This document shows positions 1 to 8,590 of a DNA stretch of 35,091 nt, piece after piece. Below the pieces are notes generated by a model. It saw nothing but the letters and a program-made list of their open reading frames with translations, made no database searches and was not told the origin of the DNA. How positions within the stretch are numbered: the first letter of the stretch is position 1; each line of letters opens with the position of its first letter. Both the position numbers and the translations under genes were made by a program. Source of the stretch: an uncultured Verrucomicrobia subdivision 3 bacterium (GTDB taxonomy: Bacteria > Verrucomicrobiota > Verrucomicrobiia > Limisphaerales > UBA11358); the NCBI GenBank assembly GCA_903936645.1, contig CAIZWI010000065.1, positions 1-35,091 of the forward strand, read 5' to 3'.

Positions 1-1
1 C

Positions 2-178
2 TTGGGGATTGGGCTCTCGGTGGCGATTCCCCGGAAGGCGTTTCCCGCCAATGTGCGGGTGCTGCCGCTGCCAGGGTTTCCCACCATCACGATTGGCGCC
101 TTATGGCGCGGCAAGAAGACCCTGCTGGTGGAGGCCTTTTTGGCCGAGTCGCGCTCACAGGCAGTCGCGCTGGGGTGA
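2..178 (+). CDS. LysR-type transcriptional regulator, C-terminal fragment
   Basis: The window opens inside a reading frame that ends at TGA 176-178, leaving about 58 residues. The tail reads GIGLSVAIPRKAFPANVRVL, then PTITIGALWRGKKTLLVEAF. This has the pattern of the last beta-strand and helix of a LysR substrate-binding domain: a strand of V/L residues, a GALWR-type strand, then a helix with AFL near the end. The DNA-binding half lies outside the window, so neither effector nor target can be named. A GC-rich hairpin (arms about 184-189 and 195-200, no T-tract) follows the stop and may end the transcript. The fragment is short, so the family call is moderate. Confidence 0.55.
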   Translation: MGIGLSVAIPRKAFPANVRVLPLPGFPTITIGALWRGKKTLLVEAFLAESRSQAVALG

Positions 179-321
179 GGCGGGCGGGCGGGCAGCCCGC
201 GGCACGGCCAGGGGGTTAAGGCCACCATGACTCCATTAAGCCCCAAAAACCCGCCCGCACCGCTCATAATCCCAAAGCGAGGACTTGAGCCCGCCGGACT
301 TCCGCGTTAACTTCCCCGCCC

Positions 322-1302
322 ATGAGCAACACTCTCGACGAACAGGTCCAGGCCGCTTTTAGCTGGATTAAAGCTTTGCGCGGTGAAATCGGCCAGGTGA
401 TCGTGGGGCAGGAAGCATTGGTGGACCGCCTGCTGGTTGGCCTGCTGGCCAATGGCCACGTGCTGCTGGAAGGCGTTCCCGGCCTGGCCAAGACCATGTC
501 CGTCCGCTCGCTCGCTTCCGCCATCGACGCCACCTTCCATCGCATCCAATTTACCCCCGACCTGCTGCCCGCCGACATCGTCGGCACGTTGATCTATAGT
601 CCGCAAGACGGCAAATACCACGCCACCCGCGGCCCGGTCTTCGCCAACCTGCTGCTGGCCGATGAAATCAATCGCGCCCCGGCCAAGGTGCAATCTGCCT
701 TGCTTGAAGCCATGCAGGAACGCCAGGTCACGCTGGGTGGCGAAACGCTCCCCCTGCCCTCCCCCTTCCTGGTGCTGGCCACCGAAAACCCCATTGACCA
801 GGAGGGCACCTATCCCCTGCCCGAGGCGCAGGTGGACCGGTTCATGTTCAAAGTGCTGCTGGATTACCCCTCCTTTGCCGAGGAGCGCAAAATTCTGGAC
901 CGCATGGCCTTCACCACCTCGGAAATCAAAATCAAGCCGGTGGTGACCCTCGAAGAAATCCTGCGCACCCGCAAAATTGTGGATCAAATCCATGTGGACG
1001 AAAAGGTGCGCGACTACATCGTGCACGTGGTCTTCGCCACCCGGCAGCCGGACAAATATAAATTGGAGCTGAAACATTTCATTCAATACGGCGCCTCGCC
1101 TCGCGCCACCATCAATCTCACGCTCGCCGCCAAAGCCTGGGCGCTGTTGCAAGGCCGTTCGTATGTCACCCCCGAGGACGTCAAGAGCATCGGCCCGGAT
1201 GTCTTGCGCCACCGCATCATTCTCACGTACGAGGCGGAGGCCCAAGGGGTGACCACGGACAGCCTCATCCAAAAGATTTTCCACGCCGTGGTGGTCCCGT
1301 AA
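322..1302 (+). CDS. moxR: MoxR-family AAA+ ATPase, first gene of the Bat operon
   Basis: Cytoplasmic AAA+ ATPase of the MoxR class. These act as chaperone-like activators of proteins with VWA domains encoded beside them. The 326 residues match the usual family length. Visible motifs are Walker A GVPGLAKT (51-58), Walker B LLADEINRAP (111-120), sensor 1 LATENP (about 152-157) and the conserved EGTYPLPEAQVDRF block (161-174). The C-terminal lid contains SPRATINLTLAAKAWALLQGR. The ATG at 322 has no clear Shine-Dalgarno sequence. DUF58 starts 36 bases after the stop, and the VWA genes that follow are the expected partners. A long antisense frame across the gene is a codon-bias shadow. Confidence 0.95.
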   Translation: MSNTLDEQVQAAFSWIKALRGEIGQVIVGQEALVDRLLVGLLANGHVLLEGVPGLAKTMSVRSLASAIDATFHRIQFTPDLLPADIVGTLIYSPQDGKYHATRGPVFANLLLADEINRAPAKVQSALLEAMQERQVTLGGETLPLPSPFLVLATENPIDQEGTYPLPEAQVDRFMFKVLLDYPSFAEERKILDRMAFTTSEIKIKPVVTLEEILRTRKIVDQIHVDEKVRDYIVHVVFATRQPDKYKLELKHFIQYGASPRATINLTLAAKAWALLQGRSYVTPEDVKSIGPDVLRHRIILTYEAEAQGVTTDSLIQKIFHAVVVP

Positions 1303-1338
1303 GCCACCCTTGGCCGCTCTACGATTGTTTCAATACCC

Positions 1339-2241
1339 ATGACCCTCAGTGACATTCTCGCCTCGGTTCGCCGCGTGGAAGTGCGCACGAACCGGCTCGT
1401 GAATGACATGATGGTGGGGGCCTATCTCAGCCGCTTCAAGGGGCGCGGCATGGACTTCGAGGAATTGCGCGAATACATGCCGGGCGACGACGTGCGCAAC
1501 ATCGACTGGAATGTCACCAACCGCATGGGCCGGCCGTTCGTCAAACGCTACCGCGAGGAGCGCGAACTCTCGGTGGTGCTGGCCGTGGATGTGTCGGCCT
1601 CGTCCGCCTTCGGCTCCTTGCGCCGCACCAAGCGGGAATTCGCCGTGGAAATCGCCGCCACCCTCGCCGTCTCCGCCGCGCGCAGCAGCGATAAAGTGGC
1701 CCTGCTGCTGTTCTCCGACCAGATGGAATTATACATTCCGCCCCGCAAAGGTAGGCGCCACATTTTGCGCATTGTCCGCGAAATGCTCACCTTCGCACCC
1801 AAGCATCGCGGCACCAGCATTCCCACGGCCATGACGTTTTTGAATCATGTGCTGCGCCGACGGGCCATTGTGTTTTTGCTCACGGATTTCCTCCACAGTT
1901 TTGGCGCGTCGGCCAGCCGCGATGTCATCCCGGAATTGGGGTTGACCAACGCCCACCACGATCTGGTGTGCCTGCACCTGCATGACCCCCGGGAAAGCGA
2001 GTTGCCTAATGCCGGCTTGCTCACCGTGGAAGATGCCGAAACGGGGGAACTGCTGGAATTGGATTCGGGCCGGAACGGTGTGCGGGAAAAGTTTGCCCGC
2101 ACGAATGCCGAACGCCTCGGCGAGCTGGACCGGGCGTTCAACCGCGCCGGCGTGGACACGCTGAGCTTCAGCACCGCCGACAACTTTGCGCCCGTCTTGC
2201 AACATTTCTTCGAGACCCGCCGGGGCAGGAGGCGCGGATGA
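1339..2241 (+). CDS. DUF58 domain protein with VWA-like fold
   Basis: A 300-residue DUF58 protein, a family almost always encoded next to MoxR and thought to work with it on an envelope target. The hallmark block YLSRFKGRGMDFEELREY is followed by PGDDVRNIDWNVTNR and PFVKRYREERELSVVLAVD (about residues 29-84). A DxSxS metal-site motif is intact as D84-V-S86-A-S88, so the VWA-like fold probably binds a divalent cation. No signal peptide is seen, and unlike many DUF58 proteins there are no N-terminal transmembrane helices, so a cytoplasmic or peripheral location is likely. The stop overlaps the next start (ATGA at 2238), which points to translational coupling. Confidence 0.93.
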   Translation: MTLSDILASVRRVEVRTNRLVNDMMVGAYLSRFKGRGMDFEELREYMPGDDVRNIDWNVTNRMGRPFVKRYREERELSVVLAVDVSASSAFGSLRRTKREFAVEIAATLAVSAARSSDKVALLLFSDQMELYIPPRKGRRHILRIVREMLTFAPKHRGTSIPTAMTFLNHVLRRRAIVFLLTDFLHSFGASASRDVIPELGLTNAHHDLVCLHLHDPRESELPNAGLLTVEDAETGELLELDSGRNGVREKFARTNAERLGELDRAFNRAGVDTLSFSTADNFAPVLQHFFETRRGRRRG

Positions 2242-2921
2242 ACAGCCCAGCGGTCTTATTGGTCTTCGCCAAAACCCATCTGGCCCGAGTGGCCCAGGTT
2301 TTGGCGTTCCGGCAAGGGGGTTTCCCCAGCGTGGGCAATATTCTGCTGGCCGGCACGATCATGTTTGCCCTGGCCGCCCGCGGCCAGGAGGATCCCACTG
2401 AAATCCCCAAAATTCATCCGCTGCACGCCGAACTCCCGCCCACTTTTTGGGAAATGCACAGCCATGCGATCCTCCTGGCCACCCTGTTGGTCGCCGCTTT
2501 GGTTGCCACCCTCCTCTGGGTTTGGACCCGGCCGCGACCCGCACTCATCACGCCACCCGAGGTGCAGGCCCGCACGGCACTGGCTGCGCTGCCGGCCGCC
2601 CTTGCTGAGGGGGATCGCTTGAGCCGCATCTCCCATATCGTCCGCCTCTATATTCAGCAGGCGTTTGATTTGCCCCGCACCGAGTTGAACACCACGGAAT
2701 TCTGCCAACTCATCGCCACGCAGGCGCAGGTGGGTCCGCCGTTGGCGGCAGCGCTGGCGGAATTCATGCGCGCGAGCGATCGCCGCAAATTTTCCCCGGC
2801 CCCGGCCCCGGTCGCCGGGGTTGACCCCGTCACCCAGGCATTGGCCCTGATCGAACAAAGCGAGGCCCGCCGGGCCGAACTGCGCGCCCCGGTCGCCGCC
2901 GCCCCAAAACCCACGGCATGA
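2238..2921 (+). CDS. DUF4381-like membrane protein of the Bat operon
   Basis: A 227-residue protein between DUF58 and BatA, the position taken by DUF4381 proteins in comparable operons. A hydrophobic segment at about 33-48 (VGNILLAGTIMFALAA) may be a signal or membrane anchor. A second strong helix lies at about 76-95 (AILLATLLVAALVATLLWVW). The rest is a soluble domain with RISHIVRLYIQQAFDLPRTE and TTEFCQLIATQ, followed by LAEFMRASDRRKFSP, resembling the C-terminal part of DUF4381. The tail is Ala/Pro rich. It overlaps both neighbours by four bases. The catalytic role, if any, is unknown; it is probably a structural partner of BatA/BatB. Family assignment rests on position plus motif resemblance. 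Confidence 0.75.
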   Translation: MNSPAVLLVFAKTHLARVAQVLAFRQGGFPSVGNILLAGTIMFALAARGQEDPTEIPKIHPLHAELPPTFWEMHSHAILLATLLVAALVATLLWVWTRPRPALITPPEVQARTALAALPAALAEGDRLSRISHIVRLYIQQAFDLPRTELNTTEFCQLIATQAQVGPPLAAALAEFMRASDRRKFSPAPAPVAGVDPVTQALALIEQSEARRAELRAPVAAAPKPTA

Positions 2922-3958
2922 GCGGCCATTTGCAATTTCAATACCCGTGGGTGCTGACCCTGCTGGCTTTGTTGCCGGTTTATGCCGTGCTTTGCGGACG
3001 CACCGGCCGGCAGTCGGCCGTGCAATTTTCCAGTGCGGACATTGTCCGGGCCGCGGGGGCCACGGTGCGGAGTGCGGCCGGACGCTGGCTGTTATTCTTG
3101 CGCTTGCTGGTGGTGGCCTTGGGCATCATCGCCCTCGCCGGTCCGCGCTTTGCCAACGAACACACGGAAACCAGCACCACGGGCGTGGATATCATGCTGT
3201 GCCTGGATTTGTCCTGGTCCATGGAAGCCCAGGACATGGCGGGACCGAACGAGCGCGTTTCCCGTTTCGACATCGCCCGCGATACCTTGGAGGATTTCAT
3301 TCAAAAACGGCCCAATGACCGCCTGGGCTTGATCGCGTTTTCGGCGGTGCCCTATGTGGTCAGTCCGCTGACCCTCAATCATGACTGGCTCATCCAGAAT
3401 CTGAACCGCCTGCACGTGGGCCTGATTCGGGACCTCGGCACCGCTATTGGGGATGCCGCCGCCAGTGCCGCCAAACGGCTGAGCAATGTGAAGGATGCCA
3501 AGAGCCGCATCATTATTTTGCTGACCGATGGCGATAATAACGCCGGCTCCCTTGACCCGGTGCCCGCCGCCCAACTGGCGGCGGCGCTCGGCGCCAAAGT
3601 CTACACGATTGGCATCGGCATCGAAAAACCCTGCAACCTGCCCCAGTTTAACCCGGACACGGGCCAGTTGATTCTCGACCCCATGGGCAATATTATTCCC
3701 GCGATGACCCTGCAACCGGCCAATTACAGTGTGCTCGGAAAAATGGCCGGCTTGTCCCGCGCCAAATTTTACCGGGCCACCAATCGGGCGGAACTGCAAA
3801 GCATTTACGCCGATATCGACCGGCTGGAAAAAACCGAGGTCAAGCTGCGGCGTTACTCGGTCTACACTCCCTTGTTCCAATGGCCTTTGCTGGCCGCCCT
3901 GGGCCTGCTGGCCTTGGAACAGATCCTCAGCCACACTCGGTTTCGTCGCGTGCCATGA
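2918..3958 (+). CDS. batA: BatA-type VWA domain membrane protein
   Basis: A 346-residue inner-membrane VWA protein. An N-terminal helix (about 10-26) and a second helix (about 57-76) flank a short loop, the standard BatA layout. The VWA domain follows with an intact MIDAS motif D97-L-S99-W-S101, the threonine loop GTAIGDA, and LLTDGDNNAGSLDP as the third metal-site segment. A C-terminal helix (about 323-338, PLFQWPLLAALGLLAL) closes the protein. The intact MIDAS implies divalent-cation-dependent ligand binding. It overlaps its upstream neighbour by ATGA at 2918, and batB starts inside its stop codon region at 3955. Bat proteins were named for aerotolerance in Bacteroides; the exact role here is unknown. 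Confidence 0.93.
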   Translation: MSGHLQFQYPWVLTLLALLPVYAVLCGRTGRQSAVQFSSADIVRAAGATVRSAAGRWLLFLRLLVVALGIIALAGPRFANEHTETSTTGVDIMLCLDLSWSMEAQDMAGPNERVSRFDIARDTLEDFIQKRPNDRLGLIAFSAVPYVVSPLTLNHDWLIQNLNRLHVGLIRDLGTAIGDAAASAAKRLSNVKDAKSRIIILLTDGDNNAGSLDPVPAAQLAAALGAKVYTIGIGIEKPCNLPQFNPDTGQLILDPMGNIIPAMTLQPANYSVLGKMAGLSRAKFYRATNRAELQSIYADIDRLEKTEVKLRRYSVYTPLFQWPLLAALGLLALEQILSHTRFRRVP

Positions 3959-4983
3959 TGAATTTCGCCCATCCGCATTTTGCCGAACCCCGCTGGCTCT
4001 GGCTGGCGGTGCTGGGACCCTTGCTGTTGCTCGCCTTGCAACGGTATGCCGCCGCCGCCCGGCAACGCCAGTTGGCCCGCGTGGCGTCGCCGCATTTCCT
4101 GGACGTGCTCACCCGGTCCCACAGCCCCGGACGGCGGGCGGTCAAGGAAGGTCTGGTCTTGCTGGTCGTGGCGGCCGTTGGACTCGCCCTGGCGCGTCCG
4201 CAGTGGGGGGAGCAGCCCCTGGCGGAGCAGCAACTGGCGGGCGAGGACATCATGTTCGTCCTGGATTGTTCCCATAGCATGTGGTCCACCGATGTCGCCC
4301 CGAACCGGTTTGAGCGGGTCCGCTTGTCCCTGCTGGATTTTGTGCAGCACCGGAGCGGCGGGCGGGTGGGGCTGGTCGCGTTCAGCGGCGAGGCCTTTTT
4401 GCAATGCCCGCTGACGTTTGATTATGGAGCCTTTGCGGATGCCCTCCGGGACATGGACGACAAAACCATCGCCGTGCCCGGAACGGATATCGGCGGGGCC
4501 CTCGCTGAATCCGTTAAGACCATGGAACGCGACAGCCGCCACAAGGTGGTGGTGTTGCTGACTGACGGGGAAGACCTCGAACGCGGCGGGGTTGAGCAAG
4601 CGGTGAAACTCGCCAAACAGGGAGTGGTGATTTACACCATTGGCGTGGGCACCCCGGCCGGGTCGGAAATCCAAATGCTTGATGAGCGGGGCCAGCCAAC
4701 CCTTCTGCGGGACAAGGATGGCCAGGTGGTGCGGAGTCATCTGGATGAAAACACCCTGCGGGAGATTGCGCGGAGCACGGGGGGCAATTATTTCCCCCTG
4801 GGGCCCTTGGGCGATGGCATTTCCCGTGTCAAAACGGCGGTCACCGCCATGACCGCGCGCGCGGATGCCGCCCGGGCGAGCAAATTGGGCGTGGATCGTT
4901 TCCATGTCCCCGTGGCCCTGGCCTTACTGGGGTTGGTGGGCGAATCCTTGATCACCACCCGTCGGCGAAAGGTGATTCCATGA
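3955..4983 (+). CDS. batB: BatB-type VWA domain membrane protein
   Basis: Second VWA protein of the operon, 342 residues from ATG 3955, which overlaps the batA stop as ATGA. The open frame extends 25 codons further upstream into batA, but 3955 fits the coupled style of the operon. Two N-terminal helices (about 13-28 and 65-80) precede a VWA domain with MIDAS D104-C-S106-H-S108. The threonine loop is GTDIGGA and the downstream segment is LLTDGEDLERGG. A C-terminal helix (about 320-333) precedes RRRK. BatA and BatB commonly form hetero-oligomers in the membrane, and the two copies here share layout but not close sequence. Confidence 0.93.
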   Translation: MMNFAHPHFAEPRWLWLAVLGPLLLLALQRYAAAARQRQLARVASPHFLDVLTRSHSPGRRAVKEGLVLLVVAAVGLALARPQWGEQPLAEQQLAGEDIMFVLDCSHSMWSTDVAPNRFERVRLSLLDFVQHRSGGRVGLVAFSGEAFLQCPLTFDYGAFADALRDMDDKTIAVPGTDIGGALAESVKTMERDSRHKVVVLLTDGEDLERGGVEQAVKLAKQGVVIYTIGVGTPAGSEIQMLDERGQPTLLRDKDGQVVRSHLDENTLREIARSTGGNYFPLGPLGDGISRVKTAVTAMTARADAARASKLGVDRFHVPVALALLGLVGESLITTRRRKVIP

Positions 4984-5930
4984 AGGTGCGCGCGCTGTAC
5001 CAGCAATTCCGTTGGCCCTTGCAGCTGGGCGGCTGGGCCGTGCTCGTGTTGAGCGGCAGCCTGGTCTTGCCGGCCGAAACCGCCCCGCCGCTGCCTGCGG
5101 GGGCCACCCCCCGGGACTGGTATAATGCCGGCACCGTGGAATTGCGGGCCGGCAAATTGGCGGAGGCAGAAGCGTTGTTGCAAAATTCGGTCGGCAGCCA
5201 GGTTGCCCCCCTCCAGCCTTTGGCCTTGTATAATTTGGGCTGTGTGCGCGTGGCGCAAGGAACCGAACTCTTAAAAAAGAGCCAGGACACCACGGGCCGG
5301 GCCAATCCCGATCATGGGGAAATGCTGGCCAGCCTGGCCGATGACGCGAGCCGCCGGATTGACGAGGCGATTGCCAGTGAGAACGAGCAAAAAATGATCT
5401 CCGCTTACTTGCGGGGCGGCGGGGTGCACCGGGAGATTAATGCGGCCACCAAGGCGGTTCATCAGGCTTTGGAATCCAAAAAGGCGGTCCTCGCCAAATG
5501 GCAGCGGGCTGCCGGCGATTTTCGCAGTGCGGCCGAATTGCACCCGGCCGATGCGGACGCCACCTTCAATGCCAAAGCCACCGAACAGGCCATCGCCGCG
5601 TTGATTGACAAGCTGAACCAACTCGAGCGGGCGGGCAATAAGATGAAAGCGGCCGGCAAACAATTGGGGGATAAACTCAAACAGTTGAAAGGCATGATGC
5701 CCATGCCCAATATGCCGCCGGGGGCGCCCGGCGAGGATGACGAGGAGGACATGCCAGGCATGCATCCCGGGGAAAAAGAGGGCGCGGGAAAAACTGGCGA
5801 CGAAATGAAAATTTCGCCCGAAGAGGCCGCCCAACTCCTCGCCGGTTTCAAACTGAGTGGCGAACACCGCCTGCCGCTCGGCAAGGAAGGCACCAGCAAA
5901 CCCCAGGATCGGAAAGGTAAAACGTGGTGA
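4980..5930 (+). CDS. batC: BatC-type TPR protein
   Basis: A 316-residue exported or membrane-anchored protein. The N-terminal hydrophobic stretch (about 12-30) looks like a signal peptide ending near LPAETAPP. Tetratricopeptide-like helices follow, with WYNAGTVELRAGKLAEAEAL and PLALYNLGCVRVAQGTELLK recognisable as TPR pairs. The C-terminal third is Met/Pro/Asp/Glu rich (MPNMPPGAPGEDDEEDMPG) and ends with a conserved-looking ISPEEAAQLLAGFKLSGEHR and a basic DRKGKTW tail, a pattern I associate with verrucomicrobial BatC proteins. It overlaps batB by ATGA and batD by GTGA. It probably acts as a periplasmic scaffold for the VWA proteins. Confidence 0.85.
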   Translation: MKVRALYQQFRWPLQLGGWAVLVLSGSLVLPAETAPPLPAGATPRDWYNAGTVELRAGKLAEAEALLQNSVGSQVAPLQPLALYNLGCVRVAQGTELLKKSQDTTGRANPDHGEMLASLADDASRRIDEAIASENEQKMISAYLRGGGVHREINAATKAVHQALESKKAVLAKWQRAAGDFRSAAELHPADADATFNAKATEQAIAALIDKLNQLERAGNKMKAAGKQLGDKLKQLKGMMPMPNMPPGAPGEDDEEDMPGMHPGEKEGAGKTGDEMKISPEEAAQLLAGFKLSGEHRLPLGKEGTSKPQDRKGKTW

Positions 5931-7849
5931 AACCTGCGTTCACATGGCCAACGCCGCCACCCTCCAGACCGGAAGTCCCGGCCACGCCAGCGAACCACCC
6001 GGGTGCCGGCTTGGTCGCGGGCGGGCGCATTCTCCGACGCTCCCTGGCCAGCCTGGCGTTGGCTGGCCTGCTCACCAGTGCGGCGGGCCCCGGGCTGGCG
6101 CAAAATTTCGACAAAATGTCCGGGGACCAATTGATGTCCCTGATGCGTTCCGCCCCGCAACTGGCCACCGATCAGGCGGTTGCCCCGGCGGCGACCTTTG
6201 ATCCGCCCGTGATTTCCGTCGGTGCCAAGGCCGTTTATCGGGTGACCCTGCACGCACTGGATGAGGCCATCACCCGCTGGCCGGATAACACACCGGTGGC
6301 TGCCGGCTTGGGCCTCACCCGCGGGGCCCAGGGCATGCTGTTCACCATGGGGGCTGGCAAAATGCAGCCGGTGACCGTGGTTAACTTTCATGTGGCAGCT
6401 CCCACGGCCGGGGTCTTTGTCGTGCCGTCGTATGTCATCGAAATCTACGGCCAGCCCATTACCATCCCCGAGGCGCGGCTGCAGGTGCTGGCGGCCGACC
6501 CGGGGCTGCCCCCGCTGCGCGAATTGATTCTGGATCCTGCCCGGACCAATGTGTACGTGGGTGAACCGGTCCGCCTCCGGGTGCTTAGTCCCGCCGGGGA
6601 AAACCGCTCGGTGCAAATGTTGTCGCAGGTCCAATTGAACGGCGATGGGTTTATCACGGGCAAAGCGGACGTCCGCCAGCAAATTGCCCCGGTCCGCCTG
6701 CCCAATGGCGAGACCCGGACGGCGTTTATTTATGACACCAGCCTGACCCCGTTTGCCCAGGGGGCATTAAACATCTCCGCCCAGGGGTTTACCTCCGGCA
6801 ATCAGTTCGGCGGCCAGCTGGTCATTCAAGGGGGGGCGATCATCCCCGGCGGACCGCCGGAATTTGCCCTGCTGGAAGCGGCACCCGTGACGCTCAATGT
6901 AATGCCCCTGCCCGGCACGGGCCGTTTGCCCGGGTTTATGGGAGCGATTGGCAGTTTCACCCGGGACACGCCCCAACTCTCCGCCCTCACTGTGTCGGCG
7001 GGCGATCCTGTCAAACTATCAGTAACCATTCGCAGCCGCGCCAGCCTGTCCCACCTGGCCATGCCGCCGGCACCGGACACCCCGGCCTGGCAGGGGTTTG
7101 CCGCGGGCTCCCCCATCCTGGGTGGCAACAGCGCCACCTTCACCTACACCCTGATTCCGCAAACCGATCAAACGGCCGCCACCCCGGACATCCCGTTTAG
7201 CTATTTTGATCCGGAACAAGGCGCTTACGTGGACCTGTCCATTCCCGCCATGCCCATCCGGGTGTTGCCCGCGGCCATTCCCGCCGCAACCAATGAAATC
7301 AGCCGGGGGGACGTCGAACCGGCGCCGGCGAAAAAGCGCGTGCTCAGCGCGCTGGCCCCCACGCTGGGCACCACCGCCGGCTCCCTGGTGCCCCTGCAGG
7401 AACGTGGCTGGTTCTGGCTGGTGGAAGTGGGACCGGTCTTGCTCCTGGTCGCCCTCTGGCTGGAGAGCCGTCGCCGCCAGTTTTGGGAGCAACATCCCGA
7501 CCGGTATCGTCGGCGGGAGGCCCGCCGCGCCTTGCGCCGGGAACGCCATACCCTGCAACAAGCCGCCCAAGCTGGCGATGCCCGGGCATTTGCCGCCAGC
7601 GCCGTGCAAGCCCTCCAAATCGCCAGTGCCCCCCATTTCCCGGCCGCGCCCCGCGCCCTGGTGTGCGGTGATGTCCTGCAATTATTGCCCGAAGCCGAAC
7701 GCACCCGTGCGCCGGGCTCCGTCATTCGCCAGCTGTTCCGGGCAACCGAAGCTCAAGATTTCTCGGCCAATGCCACTGAATTTACCCATTTGCTGGCCTT
7801 GCAATCCCCGTTGAATCAGTTGCTGGCGGAATTGGAGGCACGTTTATGA
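5924..7849 (+). CDS. batD: BatD-type (oxygen tolerance) protein
   Basis: A 641-residue protein starting at GTG 5924, or at the adjacent GTG 5927 that overlaps the batC stop as GTGA. A signal-like segment lies at about 37-60 (RRSLASLALAGLLTSAAGPG) after a long basic/proline N-terminus, so the true start could be a little downstream. The body is a run of beta-sandwich-like segments typical of BatD (for example PPVISVGAKAVYRVTLHALD and LILDPARTNVYVGEPVRLRV). One transmembrane helix at about 489-507 (WFWLVEVGPVLLLVALWLE) is followed by a cytoplasmic basic-helical tail (RRREARRALRRERHTLQQAA). It probably forms the large periplasmic part of the Bat complex. Confidence 0.88.
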   Translation: MVKPAFTWPTPPPSRPEVPATPANHPGAGLVAGGRILRRSLASLALAGLLTSAAGPGLAQNFDKMSGDQLMSLMRSAPQLATDQAVAPAATFDPPVISVGAKAVYRVTLHALDEAITRWPDNTPVAAGLGLTRGAQGMLFTMGAGKMQPVTVVNFHVAAPTAGVFVVPSYVIEIYGQPITIPEARLQVLAADPGLPPLRELILDPARTNVYVGEPVRLRVLSPAGENRSVQMLSQVQLNGDGFITGKADVRQQIAPVRLPNGETRTAFIYDTSLTPFAQGALNISAQGFTSGNQFGGQLVIQGGAIIPGGPPEFALLEAAPVTLNVMPLPGTGRLPGFMGAIGSFTRDTPQLSALTVSAGDPVKLSVTIRSRASLSHLAMPPAPDTPAWQGFAAGSPILGGNSATFTYTLIPQTDQTAATPDIPFSYFDPEQGAYVDLSIPAMPIRVLPAAIPAATNEISRGDVEPAPAKKRVLSALAPTLGTTAGSLVPLQERGWFWLVEVGPVLLLVALWLESRRRQFWEQHPDRYRRREARRALRRERHTLQQAAQAGDARAFAASAVQALQIASAPHFPAAPRALVCGDVLQLLPEAERTRAPGSVIRQLFRATEAQDFSANATEFTHLLALQSPLNQLLAELEARL

Positions 7850-8589
7850 ATCTGTGGCGACTCACCCTGTGGGGCTTCCTGCTAATGCTCACTCGGCCAG
7901 TGCTGGCGGACCGCCAAGAGCTTGCCGAATCCTCCTTTCAAGCGGGCGTGGCCGCCTATCGTGGTGGCGATTTTAGTGCCGCCGCCCGGGCTTTTGAGAA
8001 TTCGGCCGCGGTGCGCGCCGCCGCCGGCACCTACCAGAATCTGGGGAATGCCGAGTGGCAGGCGGGCCGGGTTGGGCCGGCGATTTTGGCCTGGGAACGA
8101 GCCCTCTGGCTGGCGCCCGCCACCCCGGCAGCCCGGGAAAATTTACAACTGGCGCGGGATACCGCCCAATTAGCCGCCCCTGAATTGACGTGGTATGAAG
8201 TGATTTCCACCTGGCTGCCCTCGGGTTGGTGGGCCATGCTCACCGCCTTGAGTTTGTGGCTGGTCGCCGACCTGCTGGTCCTGCCCGGCATCTTTCGCCG
8301 CCGCCGCGCCGGCTGGCACCAGGCCCTGGCGGCCTTGGGCTTGACCCTGCTGCTCCTCACCCTCCCCGCCCACGCGGGATGGCACACCCGTTCCAATATT
8401 GGTTTTGTAATGGAAGGCAATCTGCCGTTGCGCCTTACCCCCACCGAGCAGGCCCAGGAAATCACCCGGGTGGGTGCCGGCGAACCCGGCCGTTGCGAAC
8501 GCCGCTATGGCAACTATTGTTTCGTGCGTTTCCGCAATACCGCCGGCTGGCTGACGCGGGAGGAATTTAAATTGATTAGCGGCCGGTAA
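7846..8589 (+). CDS. batE: BatE-type TPR/SH3 membrane protein, last gene of the Bat operon
   Basis: A 247-residue protein. A signal peptide is clear (LWGFLLMLTRPVLA, about 8-21). A TPR region at about 25-105 includes FQAGVAAYRGGDFSAAARAF and YQNLGNAEWQAGRVGPAILA. Two transmembrane helices (about 127-145 and 158-177) follow. The C-terminal 65 residues, with NLPLRLTPTEQ and NYCFVRFRNTAGWLTREEF, look like a bacterial SH3-type domain, as often found in BatE. The start overlaps batD by ATGA. The stop lies one base from the stop of the convergent sugar-isomerase gene, so the operon ends here; no T-tract hairpin is visible in the narrow gap. Confidence 0.87.
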   Translation: MNLWRLTLWGFLLMLTRPVLADRQELAESSFQAGVAAYRGGDFSAAARAFENSAAVRAAAGTYQNLGNAEWQAGRVGPAILAWERALWLAPATPAARENLQLARDTAQLAAPELTWYEVISTWLPSGWWAMLTALSLWLVADLLVLPGIFRRRRAGWHQALAALGLTLLLLTLPAHAGWHTRSNIGFVMEGNLPLRLTPTEQAQEITRVGAGEPGRCERRYGNYCFVRFRNTAGWLTREEFKLISGR

Positions 8590-8590
8590 A

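Noticed and set aside
307..1284. Long antisense open frame across moxR
   Set aside because: Its protein is His/Gly/Gln-rich with no recognisable motif, and it exactly mirrors a gene with full AAA+ motifs. It is a codon-bias shadow, as are the similar antisense frames in batA, batD, the KimA-like gene and the ATPase.
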